Below are positions 13,114 through 55,290 of a DNA stretch of 64,000 nt, one piece after another. Below the pieces are notes generated by a model. The model did no database searches. It was not told the origin of the DNA and saw nothing but the letters and a program-made list of their open reading frames with translations. Made by a program: the position numbers and the translations under genes. Within the stretch, counting starts at the first letter, position 1. Every line of letters begins with the position of its first letter. The stretch spans positions 8,926,501 to 8,990,500 of the forward strand of contig NC_092198.1 of assembly GCF_043641665.1 (NCBI RefSeq). Reading direction: 5' to 3'. The stretch is from Enoplosus armatus. Lineage: Eukaryota; Chordata; Actinopteri; Centrarchiformes; Enoplosidae.

Positions 13114-13200
13114 TTCCTGAACACCCCCCTTACTGTAGTGAACGTATCTTCTGGAAGCTTCTGAATGGGAGCTTCGAGAAACCACCCCTTAAGTATAAAA
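13114..13200 (+). promoter_or_regulatory. hsp90aa1.1: heat-shock promoter of hsp90aa1 copy 1: HSE cluster and TATA box
   Basis: Three heat-shock-element groups are visible: TTCCTGAA at 13114-13121, TTCTGGAAGCTTC at 13149-13161 (three perfect alternating pentamers) and TTCGAGAA at 13173-13180. The first two groups are in the same 5-bp register. A canonical TATAAAA follows at 13194-13200, so transcription should start near 13225. HSF1 binding and heat induction are inferred from this layout, which is typical of inducible hsp90-alpha genes. Confidence 0.85.
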
Positions 13201-13224
13201 AGACACCGGCATGTCGTGGGGTCT

Positions 13225-13387
13225 GCATACAAAAAGTTACTCACTTAAACTCACCACGAGAGACTTACTGCCCACAGGAGCAGCAGCGAAGCTTACATTT
13301 GGAGCTCTTCAAGAAGAGAAGACAATCTCAGTGATACATTTGACGGCTATCTTCAAGAAGTGACTGTAGAAAAAGATTACGTTCAAG
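13225..13387 (+). other. hsp90aa1.1: non-coding exon 1 of hsp90aa1 copy 1
   Basis: The start is estimated from the TATA box. The end is the strong donor AAG|GTAAGA near 13387. The exon has no ATG leading into HSP90. A 1 kb intron follows, and its acceptor TTTAG lies directly before the ATG at 14389. A non-coding first exon with the ATG at the start of exon 2 is the normal HSP90AA1 structure. Confidence 0.7.
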
Positions 13388-14388
13388 GTAAGACTGGAAT
13401 ACATCAAATCAAATACAACCATGTTTTCACTTTGCAATTTAGATGAGGAGAAATTGCAATGGTAAAATTCTAAATATACTGGGTGCTTAAATGGTAGGAG
13501 CACAGGCAGACCAGCGACAATACTTGCTACAAATTAGAATACATCAGAATGAAACAATTGACTGAGAAGATTGTGCAAATATAAATTAAAGTACACTTTA
13601 ATTGTGATTTAGATGTTTAATATCAGTTATTTGCAGCGTGGCTGAATAGCCTCTTTACCATTAGTATCCCAGAGAGACCGAGTAACATGCAAGGAACACA
13701 TGGCAAGCAGGGTGACCCTGAGTGTGAGAGCAATGGCGGAAGAGCAGGAAAACGGGTTGGCAGAAAAAGCAGATACAGCAGTTTCACATCTTGGTGCAGA
13801 AAAGTATCAAAAAACATTCCAATAGTAGGGGTTGTGTTTGAAGGCGATAGAATCAGATAGATACCAACTTTTGTATGGCCAACTTAAATCATGAATGTTG
13901 ATGAATAAGGACCTGAAGAAATGTTACTACGAGGCAGATTTTTGTTTTTGTTCTCTATACAGATGCCTCACTCTTGAAAAAAGAAAATAGATCATTACTG
14001 CTCTTTAGATAAAAATCAGATTTAGTTTTTCTTCCATCTTTGAATTTCTAGCTGCTATTCCTTCCTTTAACATAAAGGTGTTAAATGACACATGGTGAAG
14101 CCTTTGGGGGTTGGGTAAAGCATCAGAACTCCACCCATTCTACAAATGGCAAGTCCTTGATTGACAGGAGGAACATGTGTTCATCCACCATCAGCGGTAG
14201 CAACCCTCCTCAAGCCATGAGGCTGTCTTTAACAAGGGGGAGAAAGATTTCAAATATACCAGCAGGAAATAATTTCCACGATACATAAATTCAAATTTTA
14301 TATTTTTGTATGTTTTAGCACAAGAAGCATAATTATGAATCCAGAATAAGATTTTATTTAACATAATTTAATATGTGCTTTCCTTTAG

Positions 14389-17613
<3,225 letters not shown>

Positions 17614-17912
17614 AATTCTTAATAGACTCTTCCCTGCTTTCTTAATTTTTATTTTTGTAAGTTGTATTCCTTCGTCAAATAGACATTTCATTCTAACACA
17701 ACTCCCACCTCTTAAACATTATTAACTAGACAATACAAGGGAATTAATGGAATTAATGTAGGCCACAGTGTGGCTTAGTCTACACTGTGTCTGCTGCTTA
17801 TATAAAACTACTGACAACCATTAAGAGTAATATGAAGTCACTGGGAAACTGGCTTATGTCTCTTTTTGTAACTATTACATTTTCTATGAAATGCATTCAA
17901 ATTTGTAATAAA
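17614..17912 (+). other. hsp90aa1.1: hsp90aa1 copy 1 3'UTR and poly(A) signal
   Basis: About 300 bp of AT-rich UTR ends at AATAAA 17907-17912. The next gene's promoter starts only about 200 bp further on, so the copies are tightly packed. Confidence 0.75.
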
Positions 17913-18118
17913 AAATATTTAGAAATAAGACCTGCAATCTCGTTTATTGAGTCTACTGCATGCTGAATGTATATATTCATAACATATTTATAGATTCATA
18001 ACACAGGTGGAGTAACTTTCATCAACTTCATCATCGTTTTGTTCGATGTTCTGGAATTTTCAGTGAGCACTGCATGGTTCACTTTAGTTTCTACACTCGC
18101 ACGCCTCCCCTCCTTCAG

Positions 18119-18253
18119 TCCCGCCCCCTCTAGCCAAGAAGCGTGTGCACACATCATGATTGACAGTCCGTTGGGCCTGTCAGCGACCATCACCGAGCTA
18201 TAGAGAGGGAAGATTCCAGATGATTCTGGAAGCTCAGGTCGGGATTTCTCGAA
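18119..18253 (+). promoter_or_regulatory. hsp90aa1.2: promoter of hsp90aa1 copy 2: GC box and five-pentamer HSE
   Basis: A GC box (CCCGCCCC) lies at 18120-18127. From 18214 to 18236 five contiguous 5-bp units read TTC-GAT-TTC-GAA-TCA with 2-bp spacers, that is three exact and two imperfect heat-shock units. A further TTCTCGAA is at 18246-18253. No good TATA box is seen, and the surrounding sequence is CpG-rich. This suggests basal expression with some HSF responsiveness, unlike the TATA promoter of copy 1. Confidence 0.65.
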
Positions 18254-18370
18254 CACTCGTTAAGGGTAGAAAAGCAGCGCGGCCACCGGTACAAATCTCG
18301 CCCGTCGGGTTGCCTGAGACTTCGAACGACCTCCGCATATTTCCGGGTTTTCGATAGACTGAGGGCCAAG
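18250..18370 (+). other. hsp90aa1.2: non-coding exon 1 of hsp90aa1 copy 2
   Basis: The donor AAG|GTAAAT at 18370/18371 ends a CpG-rich leader. The 5' end is not fixed by the sequence. The next acceptor (TTTAG, 20202) abuts the ATG, as in copy 1. Confidence 0.55.
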
Positions 18371-20202
18371 GTAAATAAATTCAATTTTTTTTTTAAATAA
18401 TGTTAAGTTAGTTCAACGGAGATGCCAACTGATAAAATACTACACACTTTGACATTCATGGTTAATATTAGCTCGTTAGCTTAGTTGTTAAATATAGCTA
18501 TAGTTTAGCCGTTTGCCATCGATATTTTATAACATGACGATGATAAAACATTCTGAGATGTCTGGATGCAAATGGTGATGTATGAAGTGAAGATAGCATA
18601 AAACGTAGTTAATGTACATTGTGTTATAATCAGATTATGCCAATACAATCACCATAGGCATGTTTTTTTTTAATATATATCTACATCAAGGTTTGTAACG
18701 GTTATTTCAACGTGGTTTCCTTGACATGGCAGCGTTATTTGCACATGTGAAAACTTTTTCCAACACTGTCTTTGGCAACTATCCCGCCCACATCACCTTT
18801 GCATCGCTCAAAGCTGGGTGACAGCAGCCACATGGTGCATTCGCGGTGCACTTGTCAGGTAGGGATTACGTTAAGTAGCCGCACAGTTTAATGAACCTAA
18901 ATCAGATTTACCGAGCAGAGATATTTTTTGTCGGTCTATGTCCTCCTCTTCCATCACAGTGATTCAGTACAAGATGGGTGAAGCACAGGGGCATCATTCA
19001 CAAAATGATAAGAGGAGGAGCTTTCGATTCCTATGGAAACTGCTAGAGAGTTCTGTTCGCCTCTTGGTACCTTCTAGAAACTTGCATTTCGCTTGGGAAA
19101 CCGGAAGGTAGCGCCATTTCTGCTGACGCCGATCATGCTGATATGCAATTCTGGCCACATGCTCCTCTCTGATAAACCAATAACTAATCAGGTCAATTGC
19201 AGCAGGAGCGGATAACACACATGTAATTACACTGTCGTGGTTTATCTACATTTGTGGACTGAAATACAGTGATTCACCACGGTTGCCCCTTTCTATTGAG
19301 GTCTTGGTTGTGGAACCTAATAATATGAACTAAAACAATAATAATAAATAATAAAACAATTCATTTTCTATACTCTCCACATATACTTTTTGTTGTATTT
19401 GCCGAAAATAAAGTGCATATATGTAACTTGTGTAAAGGCAGAAGCAGATGGATTTTGGCTGATTTGCTAAAGATGGATTATAGGCAGGTGGAGCAGTGTG
19501 CAGAGCTGGACAGTCTGTCACACCACCTGCCTGCACAAGTGATACATGCTCACACATAAGCTGTCATTACTGATGCACAGCTCTGCTATTTCAGATAACT
19601 GATGATAAGTTTCAACTGATTATTTGGCCAGCGTTTTGATAATGGTACTTACAGCTAATGGACAATTTTAATGGATGCACATTGTGAAATATAATAGCCA
19701 TGTAATAAATACTAAAAGTGTGTCAGAGGTATTGATTCAACTCTAAAGTAGTCATTGAGACTGGTGGTTTGCGGTGGTGTTGATTCTATTATATTGTATT
19801 GTAAGGTGTAACTTTAATTACTTACTCCTGGGTGATTGGCAGTGTTTGTTGTAGGTGTGACAGAGTAATGACTCACTGCTGCAGCCGATCCACAAGCGAA
19901 TGAACGCGATTGCGCACACAGGTCCATAAGCTGCCTGTATAACTGCAAAGAAATAAATGAAAACAAGTACAATTATTGGGTCAGGTTTTAGTCGTACAAA
20001 ACCATCCAACATTATTCCTTGTGGGAATGCATTCAGATCTATAATCCAATCCAAATGATTGTGTAGGCCTTTGTGCATTGTGCTTTAGAGATGCAAATGG
20101 GGCCAGCTGATGGGACATACCATTTATTGTATGTGTTTGCATGTGTAATCCTTGATATATGCATGTTCTAAAAAACAATATTCATGTGTTCCCTCTGTTT
20201 AG
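18371..20202 (+). other. hsp90aa1.2: hsp90aa1 copy 2 intron 1
   Basis: A 1.8 kb intron with no coding exon. It contains a candidate HSE, TTCTAGAAACTTG at 19072-19084, in a locally GC-richer block (18990-19130). Otherwise it is AT-rich with no recognised repeat. Confidence 0.65.
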
Positions 20203-23833
<3,631 letters not shown>

Positions 23834-24140
23834 GTTTCTATTGCCTGCTAGCTTTCAGATGTAGTGTTATATAAAATTTAAAGTTAAATGTTGTAAATGA
23901 GCCTGGAAACCCCCCGCTTCAACCCCTTTTTGACCAAGTTCACTGTTTCCCCTTGCATAGACCATGCAGTTCAGATTCATTCCTTTTAGACCTTTCTTTT
24001 TTGAAATTGTCACTTTTTGTATCTTGAGTTTTATCAATTGATTTTGTTTTGTATTTATTGACATTCCAATGTGTGTTCTTACTTTAACTGTAAATATATC
24101 AAAATTGATACGGTTACTTGAAATGGGTGGGACAAATAAA
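23834..24140 (+). other. hsp90aa1.2: hsp90aa1 copy 2 3'UTR and poly(A) signal
   Basis: A UTR of about 300 bp ends at AATAAA 24135-24140, followed by an A/T-rich cleavage region. Confidence 0.75.
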
Positions 24141-24144
24141 AAAT

Positions 24145-25960
24145 TTAACATGTTAACAAGTCATGTTTTGTTCATCCCTACTGACTTTTGATACATTTAC
24201 AACAGATGAGTTACCTATCCATTGTTTTAAGTAGTTAATTGCCGAGTACAGTACAGTATTAATTTCTAGTTGAAGATAAATAACATCCGTGTCATATTTT
24301 CGGAGTAAATTGTAGGTTACTAACTTCAAACTGCCATGGAGGGGTTTCCAAAGACAAGAACTGATACATTTAAGACGTTATACCTAATGACATGCTTGGC
24401 AGGAAATGAGTATAAATTCAGTTATAGCACAGTTGAGTGACATATGATGTAGCTGAAAGGTGCCAAAATATATGGATGGTGGAAGAAATGAAAATAAGAC
24501 AAAATACAAATAATTGTGTATCCTTAAGCTGCGAACAGGATGTAGACACTTGTAATACAGTGTAAGGCTTCTATAGGCTCCACAGCTATTGAAGTAGGGC
24601 ATTTGCACTTTTAATTGACCAGGGACCTCAGGGTTGACGCCACAAATGGCTAGCTTAGGACAGGATATTATTCAAGGACACAAACGGTGGTTGATAAACA
24701 AATATTACAATACTGATACATTATTCAGACTGTAGCCTTGGTGACATGGATCTTTCAATGTAGCCCTAGTGAAAAGGCACAAACTTTGAACTGAATCAAA
24801 ATAAGATAAACTCCTCTGAAGAGGAGGAAGTGATTCTTTCAAGGACATCGCCTCACAGTCACCGACTAGATGATTTTAATAGGATTGACAGTAGTGTGTG
24901 AGGGGGTACTGCAAGAATGTCAATAGTGCTGAGACAGACAAGGAAAATTCATTACAAGAAAGAGTCCATGACGAGAAGATGAGCAAGAGGCAGGAAGAGG
25001 CCATGATGTAAAGATGTCAAGAAGGTCATAGTCACTTTATAGCACCATAGGTCTACAGATAGGCATTTTTAACAGTAGACATTTTGGCTTGTTAGAGTAG
25101 GAAAAGCACACATGTTACTTATAAACTTACAGATAGCTCCGTTCTATTCAAGTGTCCCAGTAAGCCATGACAGTGTGACAGCCAGCACAATTAAAGAATA
25201 CAGACATAATTTCATTATTTACAGCTGCGCTTTTCCCTACTCTGACATGTCAAAATGTCTGAAGTGAACAACCCATTTGAAGTAACCCATTTGGGAGGCA
25301 TATTAACCTACTGGCAGAGGAAATAGATATTGGATTTTTTGGGAAAATTGGAACTGATGAATACAATTCAGGGGGGATTCCAGTAGATGGCAGTAATACA
25401 ACACTGAGGATGCCAGCTGCAGTATTCAAAGAAGGTTCTACTAAACTGTTCAAATATTCTGGAAAACTGTGTGGCGTAAGGATGTTTACCTGCCAGAGGA
25501 AAATAGAAGTAAGGTAAAAACAGCATATCATATAATCTATTGCCACTATAACCTATTATCTATTACCATCAAATATTTACATATAAGAAGTCTGGACTAG
25601 AGAATCTTTGACATTTTACTGAAAAAACATGTTTATATTCAAGGTTATTAATCGTCTTTTTTAATATAACATAGTGACAAACAGAGAAGATAGGGTCAGT
25701 GCAGTATTTGTTATGCCAGCCATGGATGCAATATGAAGAGTCCTGCTGTCTCATGTGTTGTAGTAGCCTACCTGTCACCGGCAGGGGGCTCCCACTGCCT
25801 CGCAATGCTCGGCGTGTCAATCTGAGACGTTGGAGTCATCTGACAGACAGCAGCCAATCACAGGGCGAGGACAGGCTGATCCGCCTTGCAGTGTGGTGCC
25901 CAGAGAGTTGTCAAGGTTTTGATTGTGGAGTATCCGAGAGGGGAGCAAGGGCGGCTACGG
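24145..25960. other. intergenic spacer between hsp90aa1 and ppp2r5c
   Basis: AT-rich sequence with no coding exon recognised. Human DYNC1H1 would be expected near here by synteny but nothing resembling it is present. The last 200 bp become CpG-richer as the ppp2r5c promoter is approached. A CTCF-like motif lies at 25776-25790. Confidence 0.7.
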
Positions 25961-25967
25961 TCATACA
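25800..25967 (+). promoter_or_regulatory. ppp2r5c: upstream promoter region and 5'UTR of ppp2r5c
   Basis: The 170 bp before the ATG at 25968 are richer in CpG and G/C than the flanks, and no TATA box is seen. The transcription start is not fixed. The assignment rests on position and composition only. Confidence 0.4.
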
Positions 25968-47900
<21,933 letters not shown>

Positions 47901-50680
47901 GAGACCACCCCAGATCCACCATGAGCCAGCAGCAGCAGCATCCACAGAGGAACCACAGGCCCACAGAGGCCAGCACAACAGAACTCTGGTATCTCAGTCC
48001 AGCCCAGCACAACACAGAACTGAACAGTCCCAGCTCCACCTGACACAGAAAATGTCTAAAGCCGCACATCTTAGCCTGGTTCAACTGTTCGGGACAAGCG
48101 GTGCTCTGTCCCCACTGATCCCCCTCCCTCTCCTCTCCCTCTTTGACCCACCTGGTTGTTGTCCAGCTGAGACGTCTGTGGTGCTGGACGGTCCTGCATG
48201 ACTATGACATGCACCGCCCCCCTGAACTTCACCCAAGATACTCCCTTGTTTTTCTCTTTTTTTTCCCCCTGTCCTCTCAGCTCGTTGTGTTTTTTCGGGG
48301 TGCTGTGCTGCCCCCTTCTGGTCATTTCTCTCAGGTGTTCTGTTCTGTGTGTGAGCTGTCTTCTCTTCTTGCCTCTTCTTTATAGATGTCAGGTGCTTGT
48401 ACAAATAATATGAGCCCCCAGCTGTAACCTCCACAGAGGACTTCTTTGGTTTAATTTTTCAAAAAACAAAAGCATCTGTTGATGAGAAAATGCCAGTTGT
48501 TTTCTATATATTTAATATTAGCTATTTTTCTCAACATTTAAACTAGACAGCTGTTTATATTTTTTCCTACATAGTATATTAGGAGCTCTTCTCAGAGTAA
48601 AACACACTTCCTTATCTGTATAACTCTTTTGTTTTGTTTCTATTTTTTCTCAGTCCATTTTCCACTCGCCATGAAGATTCATTGATCCTTCTGTTAATCA
48701 GGACAGGGTCATCTGGGACTCCCAGCAGAGTGTGTCTGGACTGAAAGCGTTACACCATAGTCCTCTTCAACAGTGCTGGCCTGACAAAGGTCCAGGTTTT
48801 TCATCCAACAGATCTTCTTGTCTTCTCTCTTAAATGTAGTTTCTTTTTAATTGTGTAGGCAATAAGTTAACACAGGTTGTAGTGTGTGCTGGGCGGCTCA
48901 AACAATGGTCGGATAGTTTGTTATGACACGTTTAGATCAATTTGATTGGCTGGGTCCAGCCTGAGCACGGTTTGCTGCGCCAGTTACATGAGAGGGGATT
49001 GTGGGATTTATTTTTGGTTTGCCAGTTCACATCCAGCCATTGTCGTGAGTGTGTTTTAACATGGCCATTAACATTCAGTACAAGTCGCTGTCATTCATGT
49101 GAGGCCTACGAGAGGTCAAAGAGATGCAGTTCCTTGTCTGGGATTTACACAATGTTGCTGTGTGTTGAGAGAAGTCAAACGGGGGCAGAAACTGTGCTGA
49201 CCGCGATCGCTTTTTCTACTCTTCTCAAGCAAGACCCTTTTATTTATAAAAACACGTGTTCGAGATTAAACTGCTTCGTAGATGAGGTATGTTTGGTTTG
49301 AAGAGGTCAAACATGAGCCTTTCTTTTCACAGTGCCTTTTATAGTCTAAGGGGATATTTGCTCAACCGAGAATCGAGTAGCAGCATGAACTAAAATGCCA
49401 GATCATTTCAAAAAACAAATTGTAACATCGGTTTCCAAAAACAGATCCGCACTTGGCACACCTCCAGCCGCTTGGACTCCAGCACATGCCTTGTTGAAGC
49501 TGCAAAGTCGACTTTGGAGTTAAAAGCTAGAGAGGAGAAGCAGAGTGGTTGCACCCAAACCACTTCAGCAATGAAGCACTTCCTGATAAAACTTGAAAGA
49601 AAATAGAAACACAACTGAAAAAACAAACGGTGAAGAGTTGAAATCCGTGATGCTGTCTGTCTTGGTGTGTGTGTGGGGTCACCTCCCCTGGGTGCCTCTC
49701 GATAAGAGCTAGCCTCCACAGGAGAGGAAATCACCTCCCCATCGTGACTTTTCCATTTTGTGCCCCCACTGTCCCATTCCACTTTAAATTTGTACTATTG
49801 TTTGACCCCTTCTGCCCAGACCTGCACACTGGCTGTAGCCCCCCCCCCCCTTCAGTAAAAACCTACTACTCTGTAGGGCTCGTTATTTGGACATCGGTTT
49901 GATCTGCTTCTGGATGCTTGCAAGTTCTTTTTGTTGTGGTTTTATTCTTCCTTTGCCTGCAGAACCTCTTGTCAGTGTTTCAACTGAATGTGCAAATTGT
50001 AAATAATACTGCGGTCACGCTGTTCCGTTCTCTCCATGTTTGTCTTGAAGAACAACATTCACAGAGGGCTTTTACAAAAACTCATCCCCTCCTACCCCCG
50101 GGTATTACAGTGGATTTGATGGATGGAAAGTGATCCCATCCCTTCAGTAATCTGCATCCTCTGGGTTGTCCTGCAGGAGTGTCCCATTGGTGACTGTTGT
50201 TCTTCTTGAAATGGCTTTAATATTGGCTTCTTTGGAGCTCTCTTCCTTTTACATAAGCTCTGTTTTCTTTTTCTTTGAAAAGAATGAAGTGTCCTTTAGT
50301 ATATGTCTCCTACTAAATGGCTTCATCTAATATTGTACATATAATGTACTTTTATTTTATGTTATAACTATTATTAAATGGTAGATTTCATATTTTGTAC
50401 AAAGTACCCCATGTACAGAATACAGAGGTTATTAGCAACTGAAGACAGTTGGTATGTGGCACAGACGTCAACACATGTGACTATTTACATTTAGAAACCG
50501 TATAGAATTTGGATAGTTTTTTATCTATTTGTAATCCGACATCTTTTCCGTTTTTTTGTTTTTCATCTCCAGACATGTGTTGAGATTCTACATACATGAG
50601 CTTTTTGTGTGTGCTTTTATCCAAACTCCCGTGGTGTACATCTATCTATATACAGCAAATAAAGAGAACATGTGAGTTTT
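47901..50680 (+). other. ppp2r5c: ppp2r5c 3'UTR with poly(A) signal
   Basis: The long UTR (about 2.75 kb) ends at AATAAA 50658-50663. It includes a Pumilio-type TGTAAATA at 49998-50005, AU-rich stretches around 50320-50400 and a C tract at 49841-49852. No open frame in it resembles a protein. Confidence 0.65.
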
Positions 50681-50699
50681 ATATTTTCATCCTAAAAAA

Positions 50700-53387
50700 A
50701 GAAAAAACTTGTGCTAGTCGTCTTTTTTATTTTTTTTTTTCCTTGCAGCGCTCTTGATGCACACCAGCCCACCTCAAGCCCAGATGTCCTTTAGTCCTTA
50801 GAGGTTTTTTAATCAAACGACCACACGTCTTTCTTGCAGCTTTCTGCGTCTTCATTGTCAGGTTAGCATGAACATCAGTATCTACGTCAGAAGAGAGGAG
50901 GTGGTGTAGAGATGTGTTTCTAGAGTATAAGATATTATACTATATATAGTATATTCTTTGTCTGCAGTCACTTCATAATACTTCCACATATGAAGCGGCT
51001 GATGGTGTTGGCAACCAGGTGTCTGTGTTGTGTTCACTGCGAGGCTTCAAGATGACTCTCATATTCAATTCTTTGAACAAAACTATACAAAAAGGTTATA
51101 TGAATATCAGTCTGTTTTTACAGTATATAGAAAATAATGAGTCTTAAGTCAAGAAGTCAAGTACCTATTGTGAAAGTTGAATTAACAGCAAGTCAAGTCC
51201 ATGTCATCGGTGTCGACTCTGAAGTGTAAAGGAATCTGGAAAACCAGTTCAAGTCGTAACAAATTAGTCTGTTTCAATTTAGTGAATTAAAATATCAAAC
51301 TTTAATTAACTGAAACATCAAAGTCCAGGTCAAGTCTCAAATAAACTAAACAAAAAAACTGTGACTTGAGTTTAGACCACGTGACGGACGTCTCCAGAGT
51401 TTGTTCAATCATTTGTTCCATCCAACCTTTTACCCAAGAAGTAACAGTGGAAACTATCCAAGATAATGTAACAACTATTATACATATAAACACAGATGTG
51501 CAGTTTTTTGTTTTTTTTTACATTGGATAAGCAAGTCATGCACTAAATTAACATATGACATTACATATGAATATGGGGAATACAGAAAGGACAGCTTGTT
51601 CATTTACCTTTTAGTCCTTTTAAATTGTGGCACAAGTATTCATATGAACTCTATAATATATATATAGTTTGCATGGAAACTAACACTCATTACTCAGTAG
51701 TAGTAAAACAACATAAAGACCTTTATGAAAGGAACCAAGACTTATCATAAAAATAAATAGTATGTTAATCTTGTTGAGTGTGACACATTTAAATGTAAAT
51801 GCAGTCCTCTGCTGCCATCTGCTGGACAACATCTATAAACATCCAACACCCTTGAAAGCCAGATGATTCATCTCAAGAGGTTTATCCTAATGATGAATAT
51901 TTTCGCTGCGGTGTTGAGTCACACTATTACTGCTTAACTGCACCATACTACTATACTAACATGACTAAAGGTCTTTATGCCTCTTTGTAGAGTGAACATA
52001 GACTACTACTTCTACCTCACAACCTTTCAATGAAGGTTTCATTCAGCTTACCTGGAAGTTTAAAAACAAATATATATAGTCTGAGAGAAGAAAATACAGA
52101 TCAGTTTCTCACTCTTGATATTACAGTTTGTGTTTTACCCATGCAACTCTATTATAAGAATAAGTCTTTGACATATTGCTTTAAATAGGGTGTGTGGTCT
52201 TATGTGTCCGTTTGTTTGAAATCAGTTATTTGATCATGCTGCAGTATCGAATTAGGACAAATTAACAGTTAATGCATGCGTTACTGACTAAACTGGCATT
52301 GGCACTGGTTTAATTCACAAGCACTCATATTTTCATACAGTATGATCTGAAGGACACGGCTTGCTTCTCTTCAGGAGATGTTGCTAGGTGCTGCCATCAG
52401 CCATTCACAGTGGCCCTAACGCTGGCGTGTCTGAGGTCACTTAAGTTCCTCTATTCATTTGAAGACAACAGTGAGGTTTGGCACCCGCCCACCCTGTTGT
52501 GTCTAGCACCCCTGCTGGGTTCTGCGCTGAACCCAAATGAACCTGTGGGGATTTAGAAAACAAATAGACTTGAACATTATTCGCCTCTAAAACACAAATG
52601 TTGAGCTGCTGCCATGAAGCAGATGATGACACAGAGAAAAAGACACAGCAATCATTGATTTGTAAGTATCCCTCTCCCCTTTGAACTCATTGTTTTGCTA
52701 CTGTTTTTATTTGATGGATTCACCCTCAGTGCATTCCACAGATCCCGTTTTTCAGGGTCAAACATAGATTTCTGTATTTACTCTAAGAGAACAAAATACT
52801 GTAGCATAATAGCCTTTGTCTCTAAATGACTGCCCTAATGAGGATGCAAATTGTCTCCCACAAAAAGAGCAATTTGCCTCATTATCAACACATTGTACTC
52901 CAATTATCTAAGAGGAAATATTCCTCTGGGCTGGATGCGCCATTCAAAATCAAAATACGTCAGTGTTTTTTGTGCGTGGTTAAAAGCCTCTGTGTACCTC
53001 TCTCTCTCTGCTCTCAGATGAGGTCACTTGGGTTCATTGTTCTTGCCTGCAGTCGGAGCGCTGTGCTGTCGCTCTTGACTTGAATTTTTTTATTTTTTTT
53101 ATTTTTATCAGGATGTTCTGACAGCCTTCTTTGACTGTCAGTGCTCAAATCTTGCTGTGCAACCCCCCCCCCCCCCCCCCTCCACCCCCGGCCCTTGCAA
53201 CCAAAAAACATCTTGTCACGACAGGAGGTGTCAGAACCTATCGCCATGGAAACAGTGCTCAAAAGTTTGGAGCATCGACCCCCATTGTGACTACATCCAA
53301 TCAGATTTTAGGAAAAGCTTTCAGCGCTGCTTTACTTTACTCTTAAGAGCGGCGTGGATACATCTGTGTGGACCTGATTCTGTCTAG

Positions 53388-53436
<49 letters not shown>

Positions 53437-54298
53437 AGTGTGTTCAATCCTGGTTGGTGGATTGTGTGTGTGTGTGTGTGTTTATGAGGATTGGGAGCCA
53501 GAAAGTGACTCATCACACCACCCCAGGGGTCTGAGATCCGACTTAGCTTCATAGTCTTGTATCCACGTCTTCATCTTTCCTCTTTCCTCACAAACTGAAG
53601 CTCTGTAGCACCTGAGGTCCTCTTGAGCAAAGTGACGAGTCACACCTTGCACTTCAACCCCCCCCACCCTGAGGACCTAGGGATGGGGTGCAGCCCAGTA
53701 CCAGTTTCTTTGAAGCTTGACACTCGGCTTCAAAGTCCTCGGCATCAAAGCCGGGGACTTGGGTTCAGGCCCGGCAGCGGCCCGGCATCCTACCTCTCAC
53801 ACACAAGAGAGAGAGAGAGACAGGATAGAGCCGTCTTCCCTGTAGGTTCATCCGGCTTTAACAAGGCTGACTTCCTTACAGGGGACACAACAAGACAAAG
53901 AGGGTGAAATTACACTTTAGAACTAAAATACTGAGCTGAAAGTCTTTTCCTCAGGGGAATGATAAGATATGAAGTTGTACAAAACTATAAAAATGTCATA
54001 AAGATAGAGAATGAAGATGATGATGAGCTACAAAATTAACTTGTAAAAAATCATTAAAAGTACAACGAGGTAGATTCATTAGGACAACCATTGTATTGTG
54101 GTAGATGTGTTTAGATCAGAGTGTCTAAAGTGCATACTGTAAGTGAATGGAGTTTTACTTAAATACATGTAACCTAAGAAATAGTAGGAAACACTTATTT
54201 CTAGTATATTCTGCTATATTAGTGAAAGGCTAATAAATATGTAGAAACATTACCAGATCATTTTGAAATGCATTACATACATTTAAAAAGATACATAT
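50700..54298. other. intergenic, simple repeats only
   Basis: No gene was recognised. AAGTCAAGT-type tandem motifs at about 51150-51400 look like a dispersed repeat. A C18 run is at 53163-53180, and TG microsatellites are at 53391-53434 and 53463-53480. Confidence 0.6.
53391..53480. repeat. two (TG)n microsatellites
   Basis: TG runs at 53391-53434 (22 units) and 53463-53480 (9 units), separated by GAGAGTGTGTTCAATCC-type sequence. Confidence 0.9.
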
Positions 54299-54637
54299 TA
54301 TTAATTAATCTGTTGATTATTGTCTCGATCAATCCTTTGGTCGACTAAATGTCAGAAATTAATGAACATGTCCATCACTGTCTTCCGTAGTCCAACTTGA
54401 CATCTTCAAATCTCTTGTTTTGGTCGACCAACAGTCCACAACCCAAAGATGTTCAATTTACTGTTATAGAGGACTTAGAAAACCAGGAAATACTCACATT
54501 TGATAAGTCAGAACCAATGAACTTTTGACACTTTTGCTTAAAAAAGGACTTAAATGATAAATCAATTATCAAAACAGTTGCAGATACATTTTCTGTCAAT
54601 CAGCTAATTAAATATTTGAGTTATAATTTCAGCTCTA
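54299..54637 (-). repeat. AT-rich teleost dispersed repeat, copy A
   Basis: On the minus strand it starts AGAGCTGAAATTATAAC and includes AGTAAATTGAACATCTTTGG and GGTCGACCAAAACAAGAGAT. These same blocks occur in order in the plus-strand copy at 55901. The family is abundant in fish but I cannot name it. Confidence 0.65.
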
Positions 54638-55290
54638 TTATATTCATTTGCAAATAGAAGTATGTTGCTTTTTAATATATATACATGCATATATATAATC
54701 TGTTTATAGATGTCACCCAAAGAGCTGCAGAGGTTACAAGAAACATGGTAAAGATGATTATGAGGAACCCTCAGCCAATCACAGCAGCATAAATACATTT
54801 GTCAAAACACTTGATTAGTGCCTCAGAATCCTGAGATGCAAACACTCAATTGAGTAAATGAATGCAGACATGTATAAACACTGTCAAGACTCAGTAAATA
54901 CAACTTTATAAAGTGCCCACGTAGTGTGACTGTGTGCTGTCACTTTGTTTTGAACCAGAGTGCAGGACCTAGTTTTAGGAACCTGCTGCACTTCCTACAG
55001 ACAGCGTGAGGCTGACCACATGGAAGCTGACAAAGGTGAGAATGGGAAGACAGACAGACAACAGTGAAAGTATAGTTCACTGCTCCCTCAGCGTGCGCCT
55101 TAGCTTGGTGCTAAATGATGCAACACAAGCTGTTTGTGAAGTTTCAGACCCTGGAAAGATGCAGTATCCTTTTCCCACCGCGACATGAAAGCCACAGAGG
55201 AGATGGTGCCCATTCAAAACTGACTCACACAGTAGAAATGCAGTTTGCTACATGTTGCATGATGAACCAGTTAGTATAGCAACACTTTGG

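Noticed and set aside
49408..49782. 124-codon minus-strand frame in the ppp2r5c 3'UTR
   Set aside because: No domain, no conserved motif, and it lies wholly within the long UTR of a well-supported gene.
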